Assembly (NCBI GenBank): GCA_027946555.1
Contig: JAPEVC010000020.1
Span: 1-64,000, forward strand
DNA length: 64,000 nucleotides
From: Gnomoniopsis sp. IMI 355080
Lineage: Eukaryota; Ascomycota; Sordariomycetes; Diaporthales; Gnomoniaceae
Direction: 5' to 3'
Below are positions 11,649-21,326 of the stretch, piece by piece (positions within the stretch are counted from its first letter, which is position 1; every line of letters begins with the position of its first letter). The notes below the pieces were generated by a model. That model made no database searches, was not told the origin of the DNA, and saw only the letters and a list, made by a program, of their open reading frames with translations. Position numbers and translations under genes: made by a program.

Positions 11649-12395
11649 GTAACCTCTGTGATCTTGTCAACCATCACGGTGGTGTCACCACGGCCCGTGC
11701 CGAAGTTCTTAGCACGGGCAACTGTACAACAAATCCCCCAATCCCAAAAAAAAAGACTTAGAGAGAAGCGCAAGCTTCGTGGCGCGAGCCCCAACCCAAA
11801 TACATCTCGACTAGCAATGGTCGAGCATGTACCACAATTACCGACGGTCATTACAATCATCATTTCGAAAATGGGCAGGCGAACAGGCGTGGGACATATA
11901 GACAATTCTAGACAGAGCGATCACAAGGCTTTACACAGGGCTCTTTTGTGCTCCAAGATAGTGTTGCGGAGTCTGGGGGCGGGAAGACCGCGTGGGATTG
12001 ATCCACATTTCCTTTTTGAGCTGGAGTTTAGTGGTGTCGGGGTCTGGGGTTATAGACTAGATCAGACCACAGCAATGTGCCCATAAATAAACACAATTTC
12101 CCACACTGCACCCTCGCAGGCCGTACAAATGCAGCAATGATCAGTGCATTGGTAACCCATCCCTTTTATAATGCTTGGCCTAGACTCAATGGTGAGAGAA
12201 GTCGACGTCCCTTCTCGCACACCAGCTGCAGATCTGAAGCATCCACTGACTTCTCAAGAAAACACATAGCAAGGGCGCCATCACGTGTGAACAGAGAAAA
12301 GACTGGGAATGCACGTTCTTGGTGGCTAAACGATTTCGCATCTGAGGCGAGTCAGGATTGATATGTATTCGGAGGCCGTATAACTCCTTACTTTG
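11649..12395. other. Intergenic between the repeat protein and MSS1 (convergent)
   Basis: This is shared 3' flank of a + and a - gene. It contains an A run at about 11746-11754. Small frames on both strands have no domain. No gene is seen. Confidence 0.5.
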
Positions 12396-14219
12396 TCACT
12401 TTCCTACACAGAATCTGCGGTCCAACAGTCAGTTTCTACGAATGAGGAACGGGTTACGGGATACTTGCCTCTCAAAGATGACTCCGAGCACCTCTTCCAC
12501 ATCACCAGCCTCGCCTCGTCCAGTAATCCGTGCCAGACAATTTGCAGCATATCGTAGATGTTCAGCAGCCAGGACAATATCCGGCTCATTGGCCAATATG
12601 TCATCTGCTTCGGGATTTTCATGCTCAGCTTGCCTCATGAAGTCTTCAAGATGTTCTCGACATTGTGCCAACAGCTGCCGCTGTCTTTCGGTGCCGCCAA
12701 GGAGCTCCTGCATCTCCTCTGGTAGAGAGGTCAAGTTTTCGAATGACCGGACGAGACTTTGCGTGAGGTTGTGTATACCACCCGGATCGCGCCCGCTGAG
12801 CAGCGACGGTGCCTCGGCTTCCTTGCAAGAAAGTACAATTGGCTTAGCCAGGGTGCTCCCAAGACCAGACGACCGAAAGTCACGAAGCAGGCGCTCGAGC
12901 GTCGCTTTGTCAACAGAGTCTGACTTATTGATCGCAATGATATGCTGCTCTGCTCGCGCAGCTAATTGCAGTATCTCGCTGTGGTAATTGAGATAGTGGG
13001 TGTTTCCGTCGTGCTCGACAGAGGCCAGAACGACGATGACATCCGAACTCAGAGCCTTCAACTTTGCCCGCCGGATTCCTTCCTCCTCAATGGCCCCGAT
13101 ACTGCTGTCACTTGCGAGAGCCCGTGTTCTGATGCCCGCCGTATCGGCAAATGTACACAAGTAGCCCCCAATATCGAGGCTGGCCTCCACAATGTCCCTA
13201 GTTGTGCCCGCCTCCCTCGATACGATGGAAGCCTCGCGCCCTACGATCAAGTTCATTAATGAACTCTTGCCCACATTTGGCGGGCCCAACAAGGCAATGC
13301 GGATACCCTTACGCAGCAACTCCGTCCTTTGTCCGGCAAGTTCATGTTGATCAATCGCCAGTAAGATCCGCTGCACCATGGACGTAACATTTCGCAGGAG
13401 TTCACGAGGCGATTCATCGAAATGCTGGTCCTCGGAGAAATCAATGAGGGCCTCGATCTCACCCCGCGCGAGGAGTAGCTCTTCACGCCAAGCGTCGTAG
13501 ATCTGTCCTCTGACACCCGAATTTCCACGTACTGCTGCACGACGTTGCTGTTCTGTCTCTGCGTCCAGAATATCGCTCAGCGATTCCACTTGGGACAGGT
13601 CTAGTCGGCCATTCAGAAAGGCACGTTTGGTGAACTCGCCCGGCTCAGCGTAACGAATACTGCGCGGTCCAGCTGCTGGCACGCAGCGAGGGATGGCGCC
13701 CAGGACTGCTTTCACAGTTGCAGGGCCGCCATGAACGTGCAGTTCGAGAATATCTTCTCCTGTGACTGTCTTCGGTGCTGGAAAGTACAGGACTATAGCA
13801 TCGGAGTCGAGGATATGGGCCTTGCCTATGTTCTCTGGGTCATGAAGAGTCCTCACTGCCGCGTATCTCGGTTTGGGGTCATGCTTTCCGGGACAGAGGC
13901 GGCGGTAAATATCTAGGCTCGCGGTTCCCGATATGCGAATGACGGCGATGCCGGCCCTGCCTTGGGCTGATGAGAGCGCATAGATAGTGTCCTGGGTGAA
14001 AGTTCCAGTCAGGATATCGATAGTACTTTTACTCTGGCCATGCTGAGAGGCCAGAATCGATTTGAACCTCACGCAACTTGGGCCATGCTGCCAATTTATC
14101 AAGAAGTTGTCTTGGGCACCCGGATGGCTTGCTTTGCGTAAGACGAAGCGTGCAGCAGACGGTTTCAAGGTCAGCGGAAGTCTTCGAGCTCGAAACGCAA
14201 CTCGAGCACTGCAGAACAT
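12396..14219 (-). CDS. MSS1: Mitochondrial tRNA-modification GTPase (MnmE/TrmE family)
   Basis: Two exons, 12469-14219 and 12396-12414 on the minus strand, give about 589 residues. MnmE/Mss1 acts with Mto1/GidA to modify U34 of mitochondrial tRNAs. The N-terminal folate-binding part starts at DTIYALSSAQGRAGIAVIR. It is followed by the helical domain and an inserted Ras-like G domain with G1 GPPNVGKSS (about residue 310), G3 DTAG and G4 NKSD. The terminal exon is only 19 nt and supplies the catalytic C-terminus, so the protein ends VIFERFCVGK; the Cys-x-Gly-Lys end is the family hallmark. The intron is of the GC-AG type. The start at 14219 gives an Arg-rich, acid-free presequence typical of mitochondrial import. 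The frame is also open to an ATG at 14330. MAK16 lies divergently 286 bp away. Confidence 0.93.
12415..12468 (-). other. GC-AG intron of MSS1
   Basis: Reading the minus strand, the exon ends GAGAG and the intron begins GCAAGT, with an AACTGAC branch site and CGCAG at the 3' end; length 54 nt. Splicing restores the family's C-terminal FCVGK. Without splicing the frame would run into nonsense residues and lose the catalytic Cys. Confidence 0.85.
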
Positions 14220-14505
14220 TGACTGTTTTGGGGAAGCGTCAGCTGCATGAATATTGAACCTCAAGAGTGCGTCAAATGAATGTAAGTTGCTTCCGCCAAC
14301 AAGCAAGCCAAGCAGAGTCGAGGTTCTCACGGACGGGGTGGGGCGTACCTACCAGCCTTGGCCAGCCCCACTGAATTCGAAATCGAACCCCTGCCGCTGG
14401 ATTGGCGCTATCGATAACCACCTAGGACTGGTTTTTTTTCTATTTTCTGAGCCCGCCTTTCTCTCTGCGCTACAAACATCACCGAGCGTGCTACAATCGC
14501 CCACC
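14220..14505. promoter_or_regulatory. Shared divergent promoter of MSS1 and MAK16
   Basis: Only 286 bp separate the two start codons. No TATA box is seen, as usual for housekeeping genes. A CT-rich leader precedes the MAK16 ATG. Confidence 0.5.
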
Positions 14506-15687
14506 ATGGCGTCCGATGAGATTGTCTGGTAAGAACAATATACCTAATGGTAAAGGGATATTTATATTGACAGTATGCAGGCAATACATTAACCAGAACT
14601 TTTGCGCATTCAAGATCCGGTTCGCATCCTCTTCGTCGTCGTCGAGTTTGCGCCACCAACTGACACCATTGTGAAGAACACCAAACAACCAGAAACAAAC
14701 AAACTTCTGCCGGAACGAGTACAATGTTAGCGGTCTTTGCAACAGACAGTCCTGCCCTCTGGCAAACAGCAGATATGCCTCCGTTCGCCCGCACCCCGAG
14801 AAACCCAACGTCCTCTACCTCTACATGAAGACCGTCGAGCGCGCCCATCTGCCAAACCGCATGTGGGAGAAGATACGACTCCCGTCGAATTATCAAAAGG
14901 CGTTGGCCATGATAGATGAGAAGCTCATGTACGGCTCCACCAATTGAATGTAGTCTGGTTGATGACCGAGTGGCTGACCCGTCGACCACACAGGTACTGG
15001 CCCGAATTCCTCAAGCACAAAGCCAAGCAACGACTCACCCGCCTGACGCAAGTCGCCATCCGTATGCGCAGGATCGCTGCTGAGGAGGATCGTCTCGGCG
15101 AGAAGCTTGTACCTAAGATGGCGCCCAAGGTAAAGCACCGCGAGGAGGCTCGCGAGCGCAAAGCCGAGGCTGCTGCCAAGCTGGAGCGCACTATCGAACG
15201 CGAGCTGCTAGAGAGACTGCGACAGGGCGCCTACGGCGACCAGCCATTGAACGTGTCTCAGAAGATCTGGGAGAAGGTGCTCAACGGTCTGGAGAAGGAG
15301 GGACAGGGCATGCGGGACAAGGACTTGGATGATGGCATTGAAGAAGATGAGGACGAAGAGGAAGTGGAGAAGGAATTGGAAGAGGAGGACGAGGAACTGG
15401 ACGGCAATGTTGAGTATGTCAGTGACGTCGAGGAGAGCGACGACGACCTGGCCGACATCGAGGATTGGATTGCCAGCGAAGAGGATGATGACGACGAGGA
15501 CGACGACGATGAGGAAGACGACAGTGAGGAGGACAGCCAAGAGGAAAGGACTACGAAGAAGGGCAAGGCAAAGGCGGGCGACAAGCGGAAGAGAGGTCGT
15601 GTTGTGCGCATGAAGGGCCGCAAGAAGATAGAGCGTGAGATGGAGGAGGAGCCGCACAGAGAGAAACTGGTTGTCGCGGACTGGTAA
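14506..15687 (+). CDS. MAK16: 60S ribosome biogenesis factor Mak16
   Basis: Four exons, 14506-14528, 14581-14619, 14677-14928 and 14994-15687, give about 335 residues. Mak16 is a nucleolar protein needed for 25S rRNA processing and 60S assembly. The spliced start [20 protein letters not shown], the cysteine motif [17 protein letters not shown], the block [14 protein letters not shown] and the [19 protein letters not shown] region match the family throughout. The C-terminal third is a long Asp/Glu run followed by a basic KGRKK tail, as expected. Introns 1 and 3 are canonical. Intron 2 (14620-14676) has a weak donor GTTCGC but a good CTGAC branch site, and phase forces this choice. It leaves about three more residues than usual between KIR and NFC, so its 3' border is the least certain point of the model. 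Confidence 0.92.
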
Positions 15688-16363
15688 ACATTTTTAATAT
15701 GTCACATGGCGAGGCGTTGGAAGGGTGGATCGGAAAATGGGCGGGCTTTGCTTCCAAGGGCTGTAGACTGGAGTAATACGCAGAGGGGTTCTGCGTACAC
15801 CATCTTAGTGTCAGACTACCAATCCAGTTCGATTACTGGAAACCAGAACTAATTAGTTGTGTGTATGAGGCGAGCGTCGTGATCCCTTTGTCCTAGAGGC
15901 GGTCAGGTCTATATTTCAGGGGGTAGCTTAGACTTCAAAGCTCCATTCGAAGTGGTCCCAAGTCGCTTCCGGCCCGCATCAACCTGACACAAAGTGCATT
16001 GTTGCCCAACTTGCACCTGTTCACTTTCATTTCTTAACACAATCCACATACCACATTCCACAACTCTCGAACTGGACAATTCGCGGAAGCAAGCGTCGCC
16101 CTCCAGAAATACCAAATTTTCGACCATTGTAGGCCGAGTCAACATTCGAATGCACGCGGGAGCACACAATCATCCGGCGCCGCACCGCCCACGCTGACGT
16201 CCTAAGCCGCCGCCGCCTGCGAAGCACGAAACGAGACGAAACCTGAAGCACCGCCTCGACTGCTTCCCCCGACCCCTTTACCACAGCGACGCTCTCGTTG
16301 CATCTTTACTCACACATCCTCGATTTCTACCCATACAGTCTACGTCACAAACTCACGACGACC
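15688..16363. other. Intergenic between MAK16 and the Mso1-like gene
   Basis: This holds the MAK16 3' UTR and the promoter of the Mso1-like gene. No TATA box and no other gene is seen. Confidence 0.5.
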
Positions 16364-17146
16364 ATGTCGTGGTATTCAAACATCGCCTCGCGCGTCAACA
16401 ACTCCGTCTCGTCCCTCTCCCGCAACCTTCTCAACAGCGAAGCCGATGGCGATACCGAAGACGACACCCACGTCTGCCGCGTGCTTCGCCAATATTATAC
16501 CGAAAAGGGTACGGGCTTTCCGCAATGGCTCCCTCCCGACCCAAAGGCCCCACCCCCAGTTGTTGCGCAACAATCACCTGTCGTGAACTCTCGCTATGGC
16601 GCTGGTAGCCTGCAGACCAGTCAGAGCGCTGGGGGACTCAGTTCGCTATGGGATAAAAATAGAGGCGCCTCGGCCTCCCCTGGCGGCCCTGCTGCCGCAC
16701 CTCCGGGCCCGCGCAACCCCTTTGCCCCGCGCAACGCTGTCAGTCCGGATCCGGCAGCAGCTGGAGGACCCTTGAGACCGCCAATGCCGGGCAGTGCGGT
16801 GCGGAATGGGAGCTACCAGGGAGCAACGGCGGCTCCAGGGAGTATACAGGACCGGTTAAAGGGAAGACTTGGCGGTGGTGCGAGGACAGTGAGTCCTGGG
16901 AACACGGGAAGCCCATTCGCGCCGCCTCCTGCAGCATCGGCAAGAGGTGGCAGTGGGGATTATGACCCGTATCGGGCGGGCAGTGGCTACGGTGGTGACG
17001 GAGGCGGACGCAATAACCCGTATGCGCCAGTTGGAAGTGATGCCGGAGCTGCTGGGGGAGGTGGTTCGAGCCGGTATGGAGGAGGAGGGTTGCCCAGTGG
17101 ACCGCGGAGGATGGGCGGCTTGCCCAGCGGACCCAGAATGAGGTAG
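16364..17146 (+). CDS. Mso1-like Sec1-binding protein
   Basis: A single exon encodes 260 residues starting MSWYSNIASRVNNSV. The N-terminal 65 residues carry the Mso1 Sec1-binding region, with a helix start (SRVNNSVSSLSRNLL) and the box THVCRVLRQYYTEKG followed by FPQWLPPDPK. Yeast Mso1 binds the SM protein Sec1 and membranes at sites of exocytosis and helps SNARE assembly downstream of the Rab Sec4. The rest is disordered and rich in Pro, Gly and Ser, with repeated GLPSGPR near the end, as in filamentous fungal homologues. An in-frame ATG at 16298 would add 22 residues. The internal start has the better context and gives the conserved N-terminus. The Rab GAP gene follows on the same strand. 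Confidence 0.82.
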   Translation: MSWYSNIASRVNNSVSSLSRNLLNSEADGDTEDDTHVCRVLRQYYTEKGTGFPQWLPPDPKAPPPVVAQQSPVVNSRYGAGSLQTSQSAGGLSSLWDKNRGASASPGGPAAAPPGPRNPFAPRNAVSPDPAAAGGPLRPPMPGSAVRNGSYQGATAAPGSIQDRLKGRLGGGARTVSPGNTGSPFAPPPAASARGGSGDYDPYRAGSGYGGDGGGRNNPYAPVGSDAGAAGGGGSSRYGGGGLPSGPRRMGGLPSGPRMR

Positions 17147-17978
17147 TGGGTGAGAGTGGACGAGGGTAAGTCAGAGATTATCAACGTCCAGGTCTGTGGC
17201 ATTGCACCCATACTACAAGGTGCGGACTACGGCACGTGTCTCCGTATGAGAAGCAATCCATTTCAGGGAAAAGGCGTCTCTCAGCATGTGCATTTGGATC
17301 AGTTCGGCTGAGCAAGGAGTTCCGGTTATGTGGCTGTTATACATAGTCTCAGAAAATGAATTGCGTTTGTGATAGACTCCTATGAAGATGGCTGCAACAT
17401 GGTGGTGATACATGCAGTCTGAGAAAACGTTCCGAATTGCGCAGCCTCCGCGTAAGACCGACTTACAAGGAAGACATACGGAACCAAAAAGTCTCATTGA
17501 CTGCACACAAACTATAAACTCAAAGTTTTTTAGTCATAAATCTTGTCACACAAGGACGGGAAAGTCTGCGTTGAGGCCGCGTGTAATACCTAGGCAGGAT
17601 CCGTAGGCAGTTGACTTGCAGGAGGCAAATGACGATGCTCGCGGACCAAGAAACCGCGGGGTCAGCCGCGCCACCACCCTCTGCATAGGCCGCTGTCCAT
17701 CACCATCATATGATCACCCCCAACTCCCCTCGCATCTCCCCCTACTTCGCCAAAAAAAAATTAGACCTTCGTTCCCTTCTTTTCTCTCTACTAATTCCCC
17801 TATGGTTCTCAAGAAAATTCAAGACATTTCTTCAGAGCATTTGTCTTCTCAGCCTGGTTGTTCATCCGAAACCATCGCGATCCGCAGGCCGACGATGACG
17901 TCTGGCTGCACTGGAGCAGCTCACGATACACCTGCGCTATTGAACCGGCCAGTCTCTCCACCAGGGAGTCTCTACGCC
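17147..17978. other. Intergenic upstream of the Gyp7 gene
   Basis: This contains the 3' UTR of the Mso1-like gene and the promoter/leader of the Gyp7 gene. A frame in phase with Gyp7 is open from 17616, so ATGs at 17803 or 17895 could extend that protein. No separate gene is seen. Confidence 0.45.
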
Positions 17979-20555
17979 ATGAGTGATGACGAGGAGGGAG
18001 AGTACAATACCATCACACATCAAGAGTCCGGGAAAGGCGTCAAGCTTCTCTTTTCTAAGAGCAAGGTCCGTTCCGAACTGCGTTCCAAATGTCATTCGGA
18101 TCAGCACAGCAGTGAGCTTACTCTTTGCACAGGTCTACATCCACCCGACACCTTCTTCCAAAGACAACATCCCCGGCTTCATAGCCCTCCTCCAGCAGAA
18201 GCCTCCTACCGGTGGTCGCCCCACCTCGTCCGACTCGTCCGATCCTCACTCCATAGCCTCCTCCGACCTTCTACTGGCATGGATCCCCGAAACTCAGCTC
18301 GGCGAGGCCGCCAGTGTCTACGTGAAGGTCGACCTCTCTGAAGGCGACTCTCCTCCAAAGCAGACCTACCTTGTCCCTCCCATACCCACCGTAACCACGC
18401 ACCGGGGCTCCGTTGGCCACTATGCCTTCGCCATACCCGTCAGCGCCATCTACTCCCTTCTGGTCCGGCCGCCAAGCATGGGGTGGTGGTTTGGCTCTTT
18501 CATTATAAATAGTCGCGCCGGCGACAGCTTCCCAGCTTTGTTCTTCCATGACAGCGAATGCGAGTCGACTATACTGCAGAAAAAGAAGCACATGAAAGAC
18601 AAATTCGACCCTTTTGGCGAGAGTGGACAAATGTTCTGGGGAGGCGATGAGGTCCTGAGGTGGTTGAGGAGGTACGTTCACATCGAGAGGAGCGTTGCGG
18701 AGCCCAACATCTACCTTGTCGAACCGAGCAAAGAAGATAGCGAGGGTTTCGGCAGCAGACCTACGGCCAGCACCCCATCATCGATCGGTCGTCAAGATAG
18801 TTCAAAGGGTATCAAGATTGGCGGGGCAGCGGGCGCGGGTCCGTCTGGCGCTGGGTCGAGCAGAGACGCGCAGATGGACCCCTTCACCAAGTTCGTCAAG
18901 GAAACCGGCTGGAATATCATGGAGAAATTCAGCAAAGTGACAACTTTTACGCGCAATGCCGCCAATGAGGTTATCGACAACCCGCGGGTGCCGCCACAGG
19001 TCAGGAGCCTGCTTCGCAATCCGGAAGTCAAGACACTGCAGGATGAATTCGACAGTGCGCGTGTATACCTTGCGCGCTGGGCCATGAGTATAGCCGAGCA
19101 GAGCGAGCGAGATCGTCGTCAGAGGGTCTGGACTGCGCAGGACATTATGGAGATGGAGGATACAGATGTCGGCGAGTTTGAGCTGCTTGAGGCTAGCTCG
19201 CTGTCCCTGGAGGAAGTGAGGAAACCGGTCACCATGAAGGAATGGCAGACCTTCTTCGATCCTACGACTGGAAGGCTCTCAGTCACAGTTGATGAGGTCA
19301 AGGAGAGAATTTTCCACGGTGGCTTGGATCCGGAGGATGGTGTGCGGAAGGAAGCGTGGCTATTCTTGCTGGGGGTTTATGACTGGCACAGCACCGAAGT
19401 CGAGCGGAGAGCGCAGCTCGCTTCCTTGAGAGACGCATTCTTGAAACTAAAGGGTGCGTGGTGGGAGCGCCTCGACGGCCTCGGTGGTGAGGGGGACGAG
19501 GGCGAATGGTGGAGAGAACAGCGCAGTCGTATCGGTAAGAGCCATTCACGTATTCCATTCTTTCAACCTAATCAGCGAGCTCACATTCTGGACAGAAAAG
19601 GATGTCCACCGCACCGACCGCAACATCCCCATCTTCATGGGCGAAGACATTCCGCACCCAGACCCGGATTCTCCCTTTGCCGAAGTGGGCACCAACACCC
19701 ACATGGAAGAGATGAAGCACCTGCTCCTCACGTACAACGAGTACAACCGGGAGCTGGGCTACGTCCAGGGCATGTCGGATCTGTTGGCACCCATCTACGC
19801 GGTCATACAGGATGATGCCATCGCCTTTTGGGCCTTCCAGCACTTCATGGAGCGCATGGAGCGCAACTTCTTGCGTGATCAATCTGGAATGCGTACGCAG
19901 CTGACGACGCTCGACCAACTGGTGCATTTCATGGACCCAAAGTTGTGGGACCATTTACAAAAGGCTGACAGCACAAATTTCTTCTTCTTCTTCCGGATGT
20001 TGCTGGTCTGGTACAAACGCGAGTTCCCCTGGATGGATATCCTGAGGCTGTGGGAAGGTCTGTGGACGGACTTCCGGACTAGTAGCTTTCACCTATTCAT
20101 CGCACTGGCAATCTTGGAGAAGCATCGCGACGTAATCATGACTCATCTGCAGCACTTCGACGAAGTCCTGAAATATAGTATGTTCCTCAAACCTCTCTTC
20201 TCCTCCTCAGGCCGATGCTAACATTGAAGCCGCCACAGTCAACGAGCTTTCCGGTAGAATCGACCTGGAGTCCACCATGATCCGCGCCGAGGCCCTCTTC
20301 CGCAAATTCCAGCGTCTGATCGAGGCCATTGACAAGAAGTCCAACTTCCCAGCTCCACGTCTGAACCCTGCCGCGATCGCTGCTGCCGCACTCACTCCTC
20401 AGCAGGGCAAGAAGCCTGAGCCCGAACCCAAGAAGGTTATCACGCCGGAGCTGCGGAACCTGCTGTCAAGAGAGGTTGTGAAGCTGCCACGCAAAGAGGT
20501 GGCAGGCCAGGGCGAGGGATTCTTGGCGAAGCCGGATCAGGTGCACGCAAAGTGA
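17979..20555 (+). CDS. GYP7: Rab GTPase-activating protein Gyp7 (TBC domain)
   Basis: Four exons, 17979-18065, 18133-19534, 19596-20177 and 20239-20555, give about 795 residues. Gyp7 stimulates GTP hydrolysis by the vacuolar Rab Ypt7. The N-terminal part LLFSKSKVYIHPTPSSKDNI is the family's conserved lead-in, followed by the TBC domain from about residue 440. Both catalytic fingers are present: the arginine finger in IEKDVHR (I496-R502), assembled across intron 2, and the glutamine finger Y552-V-Q554 in GYVQGMSD. Intron 3 splices to an AG 28 nt beyond the first one, after a GCTAAC branch site, which gives KYINELSGRIDLESTMIRAE as in homologues. The start at 17979 has a purine at -3 and begins MSDDEEGEYN. 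Upstream in-frame ATGs at 17803 and 17895 remain possible. Confidence 0.92.
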
Positions 20556-21326
20556 TTAGTAAAATTGACGGCCACGAGGAAGTAGATTTGCGTGGGTTGG
20601 AAAGGATTATCTGTACACTTGCATATACCATGATGGGGATCGCTGCATTGGGCGTTTTTGGGGGCTGGGGCTTCATTAGGCAAACGTAGGTTGGTTAGGG
20701 TTCCTGTAGAGCAGACACGGCTACTAAATGCATCCCTTCTTCTGAAATTGGGATTGGGTTGACCAATAATGATTTATTTGAATGGACTGGCTGCGTTATC
20801 TAAGGGGCGCTTCTAGCCTGTGAAGGAATCACTCAAAAGGCCACGACAAAAAACAATATGCTGGAGAACTCGGTGCCAAGGGAGATTATCCTCGAATAGC
20901 TATCTTTTGTGATTGTCAATAGCTTTGAGTAGCATCATCGAGGATTCATGAAACGATGTGACGTTATGTACAGTACCTGCAATAGCCGTTTCCACTTACG
21001 CAGATGGTGCACTCTTGCTCATTTTCACGCACTTTCAACAATTTCTGGACAATTAATCATAATGCAACGATTCAGGCTTTTGCTCTTCAATATACAGACG
21101 GGTATGCGCAATGCATCTGCTCTATCAGGATGTCTCATCAATGCAAGTGCACCAAATTGATGGTGCAAGATTTACCGACTTTTTCGTTGGGGTATATTAT
21201 TGGAACCCTCCTCTTTTCTTAGGCAAGTAATTTTTGAAATCAACCTCCCATAGTTTTGTTCCCCCCCACTCAAAAAAAGTCGTAACCCCGCGGAAAATAC
21301 AGGACTAAGAGCCACCTCGGGTGCTT
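20556..21326. other. Convergent intergenic region between GYP7 and the GH63 gene
   Basis: This is the 3' flank of both genes. Two overlapping + frames at 20948-21222 have no domain. No gene is seen. Confidence 0.5.

Noticed and set aside
12358..12987. 209-codon + frame opposite MSS1
   Set aside because: Shadow of the MSS1 C-terminal region.
14408..14989. 193-codon - frame over the 5' part of MAK16
   Set aside because: It spans MAK16 exons and introns on the opposite strand and has no domain.
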